NCBI RefSeq assembly: GCF_022869805.1
Contig: NZ_CP094974.1
Span: forward strand, 4,994,679 to 5,058,678
DNA: 64,000 nt
Source: Halosolutus halophilus
GTDB lineage: Archaea > Halobacteriota > Halobacteria > Halobacteriales > Natrialbaceae
Direction: 5' to 3'
Positions 25,309-34,234 of the stretch are shown here, one piece after another (position 1 is the first letter of the stretch; every line of letters begins with the position of its first letter). The position numbers and the translations under genes were made by a program. The notes under the pieces were generated by a model. The model was given only the letters and a program-made list of their open reading frames with translations, made no database searches and was not told where the DNA came from.

Positions 25309-25730
25309 GTTCGATCGGTCCGTCGATTTATCGTCCGATCCGGCGAACCGGTATCACTACGCGCGCAACATCGACAAACCTCGTGATAGATCCGTTCTCT
25401 TTATTCAGTACGCGGTTCTTGCCAGGAGTGGGCCGACGACGTTTCCCAGCGTTACATCGTTCACCTGTACATGCCACGACCGCCGAGTACCTATCAACAA
25501 CAGAGTGTTTTTCGGAGTAGGGCTGGGACGGCCCGAATCCGCGCCTGTGGAGACTGCACTCCCTGTGGATACCACGTCGGTGTCTGCAAAGCGCGTTCGT
25601 GATATCGCCTCTCACGGGCTGTTTGACGACGTCGTCAGACGTCGTCGAAACAGGTGTCCGCAACGAAGCGACGAGCGTCGCGGAGTCGGGGCCGGTCCCG
25701 CTTCCCGAGGACGGCGACGGTAGCGATCAA
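25309..25730. other. 422-nt region without a supportable gene
   Basis: The composition from about 25330 to 25530 is clearly less GC-rich than the average, and no frame shows haloarchaeal codon periodicity. A perfect 12-nt palindrome (gacgacgtcgtc) lies at about 25625-25636. The open frames on either strand give translations without acidic bias or family motifs. The stretch may be a decayed gene or an old insertion site; I see no terminal repeats or transposase fragment. Confidence 0.4.
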
Positions 25731-25982
25731 CTACTCGTACAGGTAGTTGAGGAGGTACATGGCCAGGGCCATCCCGATCATGTACGGAATCGCTCCGAAG
25801 AAGTACGTGATCGATCGGTTCGCGTCGAACCAGGCGTCGATGGTGAAGTAGACGAACCCCACCAACATCATGACGAGTATCGCTGCCAGCGTAAACTGGA
25901 GGACGAGGATCAGCCCGACAACGGACTCCTCGTACTTGCCTGCGTCAAACCGTAGCGTTGGATCTGTGTGGTCGGTGGACAT
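25731..25982 (-). CDS. Small two-TM membrane protein
   Basis: This 83-residue protein has a polar N-terminus (STDHTDPTLRFDAGKYEES) and two hydrophobic helices (about 21-46 and 58-79), joined by WFDANRSITYFFG. It ends NYLYE. ATG at 25982 is preferred over a start four codons upstream because a T-rich TATA-like box (reverse strand, about 26039-26048) then gives a leader of about 30 nt. Homologous small membrane proteins are common in haloarchaea, but I do not know a function. It is isolated, with non-coding DNA on both sides. Confidence 0.65.
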   Translation of the reverse strand: MSTDHTDPTLRFDAGKYEESVVGLILVLQFTLAAILVMMLVGFVYFTIDAWFDANRSITYFFGAIPYMIGMALAMYLLNYLYE

Positions 25983-26299
25983 AGACACACCCAACTCATT
26001 TCATCCCCTTGAATGTTGTCGCGTTCCGAGGTGATCTGTATAAAAATCTTTCGGTGTCTGACTCGCTCACTTCGGACACGGTTGTTCCTCCACCCCGGCA
26101 GTCCGGACCCCGCCCTGTCGAGCGAACTCGACGCAGAACTCGTCCGAGGGCTCGAGGAAGCGGCCACGAAACGATGGCCCATTCGGCGGTGGTCGGACGG
26201 TTCCACACAGATTTCTGGCGAGTAGCGATCGATCCGTCTCGCCCTCGGAACGTGCGACGGGGTACAATCGAGCGTCTATCGTCGTCGCGCCGGATCCGG
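25983..26299. other. Intergenic region with strong TATA element
   Basis: A run of AT (tataaaaatc) at 26039-26048 can serve as promoter in either direction. To the left it fits the small membrane protein at 25982. To the right lies a 47-codon frame from a TTG at 26082 to TAG at 26225 with an acidic-looking segment ALSSELDAELVRGLEEAATK and a good third-position GC pattern. That frame could be a small gene or the remnant of one, but start and length are too weak to call it. Confidence 0.4.
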
Positions 26300-27076
26300 T
26301 TACAGTTCCGTCGCGGCCGCGAGCGCGATGTCGATCGCGCGACCGACGTTGTTCTTCGCCTTCTCCGGGAGTTCGTCGTCCTCGGTGTCGGTGCCCTTCT
26401 GGGTGCCCTCGACGAGGTTGCCGTCGGCGGTACAGATCGCGCCGGCGCGAAGCCCCTTCCGCCGGGCCAGCGAGAAGACGGCGGCGGCTTCCATCTCGAC
26501 CGACAGGAGCCCCGCGGCCTCCCAGTCGTCGACGTAGGACTCGGTTTCGGCGTAGTAGGCGTCGTCCGAGGCGATCGGGCCGACGTGGACTCGGCCCGCG
26601 GCTTCGCCGCTCGCCCCATCCGCGGCCTGAGCGGCCGCGCGCTCCTCGTGCGCTTCGGCGGAGTCGACGAGCGCCGACAGCACGTCGTAGTCCGGCACGG
26701 CGGGGTACTCGACCGCTTCGTACCGCTTCGAGGTCCCCTCGTTCTTCGCGGCCCCGGTCGCGACGATCATGTCGCCGATCTCGATCTCCGACTGGAGGGC
26801 CCCGGTCGTCCCGACGCGGATGAACGTCTCGACCCCGACGTTCGCCAGTTCCTCGATCGCGATCGCTGCCGACGGACAGCCGATGCCCGTCGAACAGATC
26901 GTCAGCTCCCGCCCCTCGTAGGTCGCGTTGACGACCTTGTACTCGCGGTTCTGGGCGATCGTCTCGGCCCGGTCACAGTGGTCGGCGATCCGATCGACGC
27001 GTCCGGGGTCCCCCGGAATGAGGGCGATGTCTGCGACGTCCCCGTCGTCGACCAGCAGGTGTGGTTGGGTTGCCAT
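26300..27076 (-). CDS. udp: Uridine phosphorylase (nucleoside phosphorylase, NP-I family)
   Basis: This 258-residue enzyme splits uridine (possibly other nucleosides) with phosphate to give base and ribose-1-phosphate. Family landmarks are ALIPGDPGRVDRIADHC (phosphate site), STGIGCPSAAIAIEELANVG, RVGTTGALQ and the ribose/base motif SVEMEAAAVFSLA, followed by AICTADGNLVEGTQK. ATG at 27076 (MATQPHLLVDDGDVADIAL) gives the normal family length; the open frame upstream is arginine-rich and discarded. A kinase of the PfkB family and ribose-1,5-bisphosphate isomerase are encoded nearby on the same strand, which supports a path from ribose-1-phosphate onwards. Confidence 0.92.
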   Translation of the reverse strand: MATQPHLLVDDGDVADIALIPGDPGRVDRIADHCDRAETIAQNREYKVVNATYEGRELTICSTGIGCPSAAIAIEELANVGVETFIRVGTTGALQSEIEIGDMIVATGAAKNEGTSKRYEAVEYPAVPDYDVLSALVDSAEAHEERAAAQAADGASGEAAGRVHVGPIASDDAYYAETESYVDDWEAAGLLSVEMEAAAVFSLARRKGLRAGAICTADGNLVEGTQKGTDTEDDELPEKAKNNVGRAIDIALAAATEL

Positions 27077-27284
27077 ACCCCCGCGTTCCGCCGGGGACGA
27101 GAAAAAAGATTCTACTGTCGGACGACGGTCGGAGAACGTTCGATCGCGTCTCGCGGATCGTCGGCGGCGACGATCGTTCGAGTGCGATCGGCGTGTACGT
27201 CGCGTCGTCCGACGGTATCGACGGGCCCTGACCGTCCGCGCTGTCGGCACTTTCCTTTACCTGGAACCGTCTCCCCCGCCGTCG

Positions 27285-27587
27285 TCAGTCCGCCGACCTC
27301 ACCTCGACGCGCTCGGGCGTAATCGTCATCACCAGTCCATCGGCGTCGAACTCGACCGATCCGTTCGACCGAGTGGTCCCGTTGCAGGTGTCGGCGAAGA
27401 GGGCGTCGAGCGCTTCCGGGTCGACGTAATCGTAGAGCCGCGTACTGGCGGTCGTGACGTCTTCGTCGTGGTAGCGTGCCAGCGCCGTCGCAGCGGCGAT
27501 ACTCAGCGGTTCGTCTGGACTCGGCTCGTAGCGGATGCGACGACCGAGTTCGCATCCGTGGGACTTGCTTCTCCTTCGTTCCGTCAT
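27285..27587 (-). CDS. HalOD1 (haloarchaeal output domain 1) protein
   Basis: The whole 100-residue protein is one HalOD1 domain. The pattern LSIAAATALARYHDEDVTTA, then LYDYVDPEALDALFADTCN and SVEFDADGLVMTITPERVEV matches the family, which often forms the output of signalling proteins in haloarchaea. It is not fused to a sensor here. It lies between the phosphorylase and the PfkB kinase genes on the same strand, but gaps of 136 and 208 nt and a TATA-like sequence (about 27641-27650, reverse strand) suggest its own transcript. Confidence 0.8.
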   Translation of the reverse strand: MTERRRSKSHGCELGRRIRYEPSPDEPLSIAAATALARYHDEDVTTASTRLYDYVDPEALDALFADTCNGTTRSNGSVEFDADGLVMTITPERVEVRSAD

Positions 27588-27723
27588 GTCTCTCCGTCAC
27601 GTCTCCGTGACGTTCTGTTCGTGTGACCAACGGCGCCGGTGATATAAGTATCGTCAGACAGCACCCCCTGAGAACCTCCGGACGGCGTCGGAATCACCCG
27701 GTCCGACTTCGGAACCGACCCCT

Positions 27724-28623
27724 TCAAAACCGATCGGCGAGAAACGCCTCGATCTCCGACCGCGTCGGCGCGCTGCGAGCCCCCTCCCGTGCTGCGGTGA
27801 GCGCCCCGCAGGCGTTCGCGAACTCGAGCGCCCGCTCGACATCGGCGTCGCCGCGTCGAAGGTCTTCCGCCAGCGTGGACGCGATGAACCCCGCGGCGAA
27901 GGCGTCGCCTGCCCCGGTCGTATCGAGGGGATCGACGTCGAACCCCGGATGCGCGTACGAGCCGTTCGGCGTGTGTACCTCCGCGCCGTCACCGCCGGAC
28001 TTGACGACGACGATCCGATCGCTGAAGTCAGACCCGACGTACTCGTCCTCGAGCATCGCCTCGGCCTCGCGACCGTTCGCGAAGACGACGTCGGCCGCCG
28101 CGAGCGCCTCGCCGTAGTCGCGATCGCCGAGTCGACGTCCGGGATCGAAGCTGACGGTAACCCCGGCCTCGCGTGCAGTCCGGGCGATCGCGGCGGCGGT
28201 GTCGGGCCGCTGTCCGGTGAGGTGGACGTGGCGGGCCGATCGGACGCGATCCCGATCGAGATCCGCGGGGGTGACCGCTTCGTTGACGCCGTCGTTTCCC
28301 AGCACGGCGACCTCGCCGCCGTCGTCGACCAGCAGGTACTTGACGGCCGTCGGGGCGCCCTCGACGACCCGGACTCCGTCGAGTGAGACGCCCGCGTCCT
28401 CGAGTTCGCGTCGCGCCAGCAGTCCGTTGTCGTCGTCGCCGACGCTGCCGATCAGCCCGGTATCGACGGCGAGTCCCGCGAGGGCGGCCGCGACGTTCGC
28501 GGCGCTGCCGCCGCCGGACTGGTGCTGTGAGCGGATCGCGGACTCGCCGTCGGCGACCGGGAGCCTGTCGACGCGTAGCGTCACGTCCCAGTTGACGTGA
28601 CCGGCAGTGAGCACGGAGACCAT
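27724..28623 (-). CDS. PfkB-family sugar kinase, candidate ribose-1-phosphate kinase
   Basis: This 299-residue ribokinase-fold enzyme shows the N-terminal glycine motif SGGGSAANVAAALAGLAVD, GLIGSVGDDDNG, and the catalytic signature DTTGAGDAFAAGFIAS with the base Asp (about residue 243). PfkB kinases phosphorylate sugars or nucleosides, and sequence alone does not fix the substrate. The neighbours, uridine phosphorylase and ribose-1,5-bisphosphate isomerase, make phosphorylation of ribose-1-phosphate to ribose-1,5-bisphosphate the most attractive role. This is an inference based on the pentose bisphosphate pathways described in Thermococcus and haloarchaea. Ribokinase or a general sugar kinase are alternatives. 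Confidence 0.82.
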   Translation of the reverse strand: MVSVLTAGHVNWDVTLRVDRLPVADGESAIRSQHQSGGGSAANVAAALAGLAVDTGLIGSVGDDDNGLLARRELEDAGVSLDGVRVVEGAPTAVKYLLVDDGGEVAVLGNDGVNEAVTPADLDRDRVRSARHVHLTGQRPDTAAAIARTAREAGVTVSFDPGRRLGDRDYGEALAAADVVFANGREAEAMLEDEYVGSDFSDRIVVVKSGGDGAEVHTPNGSYAHPGFDVDPLDTTGAGDAFAAGFIASTLAEDLRRGDADVERALEFANACGALTAAREGARSAPTRSEIEAFLADRF

Positions 28624-28662
28624 ATCGATACTATCGGGACGACGGCCTCCGACGGGAAAAGT

Positions 28663-29484
28663 CTAGCCGAGGGTGAACAGCAAGACGTTGTGCACGCCCG
28701 GTCCGAGCCCCACTGCGGCGACCAGTCCGAGGATCGTCCGCGCCTGTCGGGGAGCCTCCTGGACGTACTCCTTGAACAGCCCGAGGATCAGGAGCGCCAG
28801 CGCCACTTTCACGAGGACGAACAGCCAGCCGCTGCCGATGTACTCGGCCGTCGGGAGGTTACTGCCGACCTCGAGGATCAGCAGGGACAGCGGAACGTTC
28901 TCGCTGACGCCGAGTACGTCGTAACCGATCGCGGTCGAGACGCCGTCCAGCGTGTGACTGAAGACGACGAGCACGCCGGTGATGCTCGTGACGGCGGCGA
29001 CCTCGGTGAACCAGAGGCTGAGCGCGAGCCACGCGATCGCCGTGACGAGTCCGGCGACGACGACCCCGATGACGGGCCAGAAGGGGTCGAGCGCCCCCTC
29101 GCCCGACCGGCTGACGATGGCGAACGTCGCGAACGCGACGAAAAACGCCGTTCCGGTGATGCCGACGAATTGGGAGACCGACGACTGGAGGCCGGCAGCG
29201 TAGAGGAACACCCCGAGCAGCCAGATCCCGCCCGCGAGGGTGGCCGTCACGAGGTAGACGCTCGGCGTGGTAAACAGGACTGCGATCCCGTCCGGGTACA
29301 CCCCGATCTGGTAGAGCACGTGCAGCGCCGACCCGAACATCATCCACGGCGCGAACGCGAGCACCGTTCGATCGGTCACCGGTGGATCGACCGTCCACAG
29401 CAGTACGACGACACCTGTCAGCACGACGAGAAGCGGCACGAGAAAATACCACGGCGGGAGCGCGAATCCCTCGGGCAATACCAT
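28663..29484 (-). CDS. DUF63 family membrane protein
   Basis: This 273-residue integral membrane protein has about eight helices. The pattern WYFLVPLLVVLTGVVVLLW, VLAFAPWMMFGSALHVLYQI, YLVTATLAGGIWLLGVF and FSHTLDGVSTAIGYDVLG matches DUF63, an archaeal family without established function. The conserved-looking HTLDGVSTAIG segment contains His and Asp inside the membrane region. It lies between the PfkB kinase and the ribose-1,5-bisphosphate isomerase genes on the same strand (gaps of 39 and 90 nt), so it could share a message with the kinase. Confidence 0.85.
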   Translation of the reverse strand: MVLPEGFALPPWYFLVPLLVVLTGVVVLLWTVDPPVTDRTVLAFAPWMMFGSALHVLYQIGVYPDGIAVLFTTPSVYLVTATLAGGIWLLGVFLYAAGLQSSVSQFVGITGTAFFVAFATFAIVSRSGEGALDPFWPVIGVVVAGLVTAIAWLALSLWFTEVAAVTSITGVLVVFSHTLDGVSTAIGYDVLGVSENVPLSLLILEVGSNLPTAEYIGSGWLFVLVKVALALLILGLFKEYVQEAPRQARTILGLVAAVGLGPGVHNVLLFTLG

Positions 29485-29574
29485 ATTCCATACGCCCTCA
29501 GACCAGTAACTAACACGTTTCGATTATCACCGGCTCGGTGATACGAATCTGTCGTCCGCCCGGAACGATCGGAC

Positions 29575-30555
29575 CTACGGTTCCCACGGTTCGCCGATCG
29601 TCTCGCCGAACAGGTCTCGCATCAGGGTCACGATACTTTCGGGCGGGAACTGCCCCCGCTCGGTGACGATCGCGTCGACGTACCGCGGTGGCGTGACGTC
29701 GAAGCCGGGATTCTCGACGACGAGGCCCTCGTCCTCCGGCCGGTCGCCGGTGACGTCGGCCCGTTCAGCGGCCGACAGCACTTCCGTCTCGTCGCGCATC
29801 TCGATCGCGACGGTGTGGCCCGTCATCGTGTCGGGGTGGAGTTTGATCGTCTGGGCCGCGACCATCACCGGCACACCGCGTTCGCGCGCGTTGACGGCCA
29901 GGCCGCTCGTCCCGATCTTGTTGATGACGCCCCCGTCGGCGGCGATGCTGTCGGCCCCGACGAGGACGTGGTCGGCGTCGTCAAGGTACCGCCGGGCCGC
30001 GTTGTCGACGATCAGCGTCACCGGGACGCCCCACTCCCGGAGCTGGCGGGCCGTGATGTGGCCCTGCTTTCGCGGTCGGGTCTCCTTGACGATCGCCTCG
30101 ACGCTCTTGCCGGCGTCGAGTGCGGCCTCGATACAGGAGAGCGCGTCCGTCGAGTGACAGTGGGTCATCACCACGTCGCCGTCGCGGAGTCGGTTGGCCC
30201 CGACCTTGCCGAGCTGGTCCTGGGCCTGCTCGAGTTCGGTCCGGAACTCCTCGGCGCGGGCGATCGTCGAGGCCTTCAGTTCCGAAACGGTGTCTCCCTC
30301 CATCCCGCGGAGGACGTACCGGAGGGCGTTCGGAAGGCTGACGGCAGTCGGACGGGTCTCGTAGAGTTCCTTCGCGGCCGCCCGCATCTCGGCCCGGAAG
30401 GCCGCCGGATCGGCGGCGTCGGATCCATCGGCCTGCGTCGCGAGTGCGTCGGCCGCCGCGTCGGCGATCGTCGCCGCACCGCGGATCTCCATCGTCGCGA
30501 TCTCCTCGGCCGTGGCTGCGACGGCGGGATCGACGGCTGGCTGCTCGTCTTCCAT
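29575..30555 (-). CDS. Ribose-1,5-bisphosphate isomerase (eIF2B-like fold)
   Basis: This 326-residue enzyme converts ribose-1,5-bisphosphate to ribulose-1,5-bisphosphate in nucleoside and NMP degradation. The catalytic Cys133 (MTHCHSTDAL) and Asp202 (VLVGADSIAADGG) lie exactly where the Thermococcus kodakarensis enzyme has them. Other family segments are RPTAVSLPNALRYVL, ETRPRKQGHITARQL and INKIGTSGLA. Translation initiation factor 2B-alpha and methylthioribose-1-phosphate isomerase share the fold, but the residue set and RKQG segment favour R15P isomerase. A TATA-like box (cgcttattgg, reverse strand, about 30578-30587) precedes the ATG at leaderless distance. Confidence 0.9.
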   Translation of the reverse strand: MEDEQPAVDPAVAATAEEIATMEIRGAATIADAAADALATQADGSDAADPAAFRAEMRAAAKELYETRPTAVSLPNALRYVLRGMEGDTVSELKASTIARAEEFRTELEQAQDQLGKVGANRLRDGDVVMTHCHSTDALSCIEAALDAGKSVEAIVKETRPRKQGHITARQLREWGVPVTLIVDNAARRYLDDADHVLVGADSIAADGGVINKIGTSGLAVNARERGVPVMVAAQTIKLHPDTMTGHTVAIEMRDETEVLSAAERADVTGDRPEDEGLVVENPGFDVTPPRYVDAIVTERGQFPPESIVTLMRDLFGETIGEPWEP

Positions 30556-30700
30556 GCGAGCCAGTAGCAGGTCGTGACCAATAAGCGACCGGGCGGCGAT
30601 CGGGCGGCGATCGGCTGGGCAGCGACTCTGTGGTGATCGGACGGCGATCGGGCGATGATCGATCGGTCCAATTTTTGAGGGCGGGTGGAGTCCACCCCGT

Positions 30701-31342
30701 ATGGACCGTCACGAAATCGCTCCACTGATCGACCACACCGTTCTCGGCCCCGAGACGACGCCTGCCGACGTTCGGCAGGTCCTCGACGAGGCCGCCGAGT
30801 ACGGGATGAACGCCTGTATTCCACCTTACGCAGTCGAGGAGGCCGCCGACTACGCGCCGGACGTCACGATCGCGACCGTCGTCGGCTTCCCGCACGGGCA
30901 GAACGGCCACGACGTGAAGCGACGCGAGGGGGTCCTCGCGTGGAAAGCGGGGGCCGACGAACTCGACGTCGTGATCAACGTCGGCCGCCTCAAGGCCGGC
31001 GAGGACGACACCGTCCGGGCCCAGTTGGCGGAACTCGTCGCCGCGGTTCCGATCCCGGTCAAGGTCATCATCGAGACCGCCCTGTTGACCGACGAGGAGA
31101 AACACCGCGCCTGCGAGGCCGCCGTCGCGGCCGACGCGACGATGGTCAAGACCTCGACGGGGTTCGCCGACGGGGGTGCGACCGTCGAGGATGTCGAACT
31201 CATGAGCGAGTACCTCCCCGTCAAGGCCAGCGGCGGGGTCGGCAGCTACGACGAGGCGATCGCCATGTTCGAGGCCGGAGCCGATCGGATCGGCGCCTCG
31301 AGTGGAGTGGCGATCGTCGAGGGCGCACCGACGCTGGACTAG
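30701..31342 (+). CDS. deoC: Deoxyribose-phosphate aldolase
   Basis: The protein (213 residues) is a class I aldolase that cleaves 2-deoxyribose-5-phosphate to acetaldehyde and glyceraldehyde-3-phosphate. The Schiff-base Lys150 is in MVKTSTGF, the second Lys175 in VKASGGV and Asp89 in [19 protein letters not shown] at the N-terminus is also typical. The gene is divergent from the isomerase gene. Both promoters fit in the 145 nt between, with caatttttga (about 30669-30678) some 27 nt before this ATG. Short imperfect repeats of a cgatcgggcgg-type unit fill 30586-30662. It serves deoxynucleoside breakdown alongside the phosphorylase. Confidence 0.94.
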   Translation: MDRHEIAPLIDHTVLGPETTPADVRQVLDEAAEYGMNACIPPYAVEEAADYAPDVTIATVVGFPHGQNGHDVKRREGVLAWKAGADELDVVINVGRLKAGEDDTVRAQLAELVAAVPIPVKVIIETALLTDEEKHRACEAAVAADATMVKTSTGFADGGATVEDVELMSEYLPVKASGGVGSYDEAIAMFEAGADRIGASSGVAIVEGAPTLD

Positions 31343-31441
31343 AGCCGAGTACCGAGGTCTCGGATCGCGGCTTCGGTTGGGCCCCGGCAGGATCGCCCGC
31401 GGAACACAACGATTTTCTTCGATACATGATCAATAGGTCCT

Positions 31442-32857
31442 ATGCTCGAACCGGTTCGGGCGCGCGTTCGCGCGCTCGCAGATCGGATCCGTCGACTCGA
31501 GCGACGGGAACTCGACGCCTTCGTGCGGTGGATCGAACACACGGGAAACCTCCTGCACCTCTCGGTGCTCGTGTTCGTCCCGCTGCTCATCGCCGTGGTG
31601 ACCTGGCTGTCGAACGTCACGGCTGCGATTTCGTTTCTCCTGTTCCCGCCGCTGGCGTCCGGAACGTACACGCTCTTTGCCGATCCCGAGGGCCGATACT
31701 CCACGCCGACGAAGTTCGTGGGCGGGATGACCGTGGGTGCGCTCTGTGGGTGGCTCGCCCTCGCACTGGCGACGTCGGCAGGGTTGAACGGCGGTCCCAT
31801 CAGCGCGTCCGGTGCAGCCCTCAGCGTCTTCTTCACCGGCGCCGCAACCTGGGCGCTCGATCTGGAGGAACCGACGGCGTTTTCGACCGCGCTGCTCGTC
31901 CTCGTCACCGGCAACGCGAAATTCGCGTACGTCCTCGGAATCGTCGTCTCGAGTACGTTCGTCGCGGCCGCCTTCGCTATCTGGCGGGATCGCTTCTACG
32001 AAGAGCGAGCGCGCTATCTCTACCAGACGACCAACGCCGACGATCACGTGCTCGTCCCGGTCGGCGACGACTCGGAGACGGTCGCGCGGTTCGCCGCCGA
32101 ACTCGCCGGCGCCCACGAGGCCGGGAAGGTCGTCCTCTTCGACGTCGTCGGCGCGGTCCCGGCCGGACACAGCGACCTCGAGTCAGCCGCCGACGAGGCG
32201 GCGACGGCCGCCGAACGAGCGGCCAGCGACGCGGTCCACGACCTCGAGTCGTTCGCGGACGACCTCCAGGCCGAGTACGACGTCCCCTGCGAGGTCGTCG
32301 TCGCGGGTGGCGATCGACGCTCGTCGGGGCTCGTCCTCCAGACCGCCCGGCGGAACAACTGCGATCTCATCGTCGCTCCCTACGAGGAAGACGATCGTGG
32401 CGGGCTCTCGTCGTTCATCAGGGGGCTGTTCGACAGCGAGATCGACGTCATCGCGTTCCGCTCGAACGACGGCCGCCGCCGGTGGCGCCGCGGGCTGGTC
32501 GCGGTCCGGGGATCCGGCGACACCGCTCGCACGATGGTCGACTTCTCGTTGCGGCTCACCGAGTCCGCCTGGCCGGTCAGCGTCGCGACCTGCATCGACG
32601 AGGAGTCCCGGCGGCGGAGCGCGGAAAACACGCTCGCGGACCTCGTCGACGCCTTTTCGGGCCGCTTCGAGACCCACGTCGTCACCGAGTCGGTCGAGGC
32701 GTACCTCTCGCGCGTGGCTCGCCGCTACGACGTGCTCTTCGTCGGTTCGAGTACCGATCGGTCGGCGGCCTCGCGGTTCGTCTCGCCGCCGACGTTCCGG
32801 AAGCTCAGCGATCTCGAGACCGACGTCGCGATCGTCCACCGCGGCCGCCACCGATAG
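31442..32857 (+). CDS. HPP membrane domain fused to two universal-stress-protein domains
   Basis: The product has 471 residues. The N-terminal half (about 35-180) is an HPP-type domain with four helices, including the signature SFLLFPPLASGTYTLFADPE and YSTPTKFVGGMTVGALCGW. The cytosolic half carries two UspA-like folds: VLVPVGDDSETVARFAAELA with VVAGGDRRSSGLVLQTARRN and CDLIVAPY, then RGLVAVRGSGDTARTMVDFS. ATP-binding glycine motifs are not obvious in the second copy. HPP proteins in other groups take up nitrite or anions; the fusion suggests a transporter with a stress-sensing part. It is convergent with the potassium channel gene. Confidence 0.8.
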   Translation: MLEPVRARVRALADRIRRLERRELDAFVRWIEHTGNLLHLSVLVFVPLLIAVVTWLSNVTAAISFLLFPPLASGTYTLFADPEGRYSTPTKFVGGMTVGALCGWLALALATSAGLNGGPISASGAALSVFFTGAATWALDLEEPTAFSTALLVLVTGNAKFAYVLGIVVSSTFVAAAFAIWRDRFYEERARYLYQTTNADDHVLVPVGDDSETVARFAAELAGAHEAGKVVLFDVVGAVPAGHSDLESAADEAATAAERAASDAVHDLESFADDLQAEYDVPCEVVVAGGDRRSSGLVLQTARRNNCDLIVAPYEEDDRGGLSSFIRGLFDSEIDVIAFRSNDGRRRWRRGLVAVRGSGDTARTMVDFSLRLTESAWPVSVATCIDEESRRRSAENTLADLVDAFSGRFETHVVTESVEAYLSRVARRYDVLFVGSSTDRSAASRFVSPPTFRKLSDLETDVAIVHRGRHR

Positions 32858-32884
32858 CCGCTTCCGGCGCGTGGTTCGAACGTA

Positions 32885-34072
32885 TCACTTCGCGCCCATG
32901 ATCCGATCGATCAGTTCCGTTTTGTCGCTGCCGAGGGCCGATCGCACCAGCAGGTGACCGCCCAGCATGGAGGGGCTGATCACCGCGTCCGCGCCGGCGC
33001 GCTCGAGTTTCTTGACGTTCTCGCGGTCGGTCGCGGCGGCGACGATCCGCGTGTTGGTCGCCAGTTGCCTGGCCGTGAGAATCGCCAGCGCGTCCTGTGC
33101 GTCGTGCTGCGTCGCGACGACGACCGCCATCGCGCGGTCGATCTTCGCGCGCTGAAGCGGCTCCTCGTCGCTCGGGTCGCCCGTGACGACCGGCAGCCCC
33201 CGGTCGGTGAGGGAAGTCGTCGCGTCGCGGTCGTTCGTCACGACGACGAACTGGCGGTCGCTGCGTGCGAGTTCGTCGACGATCGGTTCCGTCAGTTCGC
33301 CGTAGCCGAGCACGAGGATGTGCTCGTCGAGCAGTTGGAGCTGTGATTCGGTCATCTTTCCGAGTGTTTTCGAGATTCTGGCCTGGATCGCCGGGCCGAC
33401 GAGCGCCCCGATTGCGATACCGAAGCTGGCAACGCCGAGCACGAGGACGGACATCGTGAACAGCATCGCCTCGGTCGACGCCGGATCCGGCGTGACGTCG
33501 CCGTAGCCGACCGTGCTCGAGGTGATCAGGGTGAAGTAGAACGCGTCGAGGATGTTGTTTATCCCGTTGAAGTCCTCTCGGAGCGTGTAGCCGCCGATGG
33601 TGCCGTACAGCTGGACCCCGAGGAGTGCCGCGCCGGCCGCGATCTGGGTCGTGGTGAGCGAGAGCGGTTTGTCGAACCGCTTTCGAGTGAGTAGAAGGAC
33701 CGGGATCGCGACCAGCGAGAGGACGACCAGCGGGAGCGAGTACCGGCTGGTTTGGAGCAGTCCCTGCGCTGCGGTCATCGGCAGGAGGAAGAGCGTCGCC
33801 CACCACCCCGCTCGAAGCCCGCGCCGGAGCGCGAGTGCGCTGCCGACCATCAGGAAGCCGGTGAGTGCGCCGGTGAAGCCGGCGGCGTCCCGGACGGCAA
33901 CGGGAACGTATCCCTCGAAGGGGCCCGAGACGTTCTGGGTTCCGATGTGGATGACCGCCGTGACGACCGAGAGCAGCGCGACGACCAGGACGAGGACGAT
34001 GGCCGCACGCGTCGTAAGGACTCGCCGCCAGTTGTCCGGCAGTCGCGCTCGAAGCGACCGGTCGTCGACCAT
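32885..34072 (-). CDS. Potassium channel with RCK/TrkA-N domain
   Basis: The protein is 395 residues. Five or more hydrophobic segments precede the pore loop with the selectivity filter TSSTVGYGD (about residue 180), followed by the inner helix. A C-terminal RCK domain binds NAD(H) or similar: ILVLGYGELTEPIVDELA, the acidic VTND, and VVTGDPSDEEPLQRAKIDRA. ATG at 34072 (MVDDRSL) is chosen over GTG at 34078. The N-terminal extra helices compared with simple 2-TM channels are typical of haloarchaea. Two TrkA-C-containing proteins start divergently 162 nt away, suggesting a joint potassium-homeostasis locus. Confidence 0.88.
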   Translation of the reverse strand: MVDDRSLRARLPDNWRRVLTTRAAIVLVLVVALLSVVTAVIHIGTQNVSGPFEGYVPVAVRDAAGFTGALTGFLMVGSALALRRGLRAGWWATLFLLPMTAAQGLLQTSRYSLPLVVLSLVAIPVLLLTRKRFDKPLSLTTTQIAAGAALLGVQLYGTIGGYTLREDFNGINNILDAFYFTLITSSTVGYGDVTPDPASTEAMLFTMSVLVLGVASFGIAIGALVGPAIQARISKTLGKMTESQLQLLDEHILVLGYGELTEPIVDELARSDRQFVVVTNDRDATTSLTDRGLPVVTGDPSDEEPLQRAKIDRAMAVVVATQHDAQDALAILTARQLATNTRIVAAATDRENVKKLERAGADAVISPSMLGGHLLVRSALGSDKTELIDRIMGAK

Positions 34073-34234
34073 ACACACTGCTGGGCGACGGCGTCAGTTA
34101 AACGTCTCCGTCTCGACCCGAGGCGCAGTCGTCCGGCGCCGGGACCGGACGGCCGAGATCGGCGAGTGACGCCGTCCGATTCAGCAGCGGCCGTTGCCGG
34201 TGCACCTTTAACGCTTCCGCGCCACTGCCCTCCA

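Noticed and set aside
26082..26225. 47-codon frame with a TTG start
   Set aside because: Codon pattern is suggestive, but the rare start, lack of motif and short length do not allow a gene call; it is mentioned under the intergenic region.
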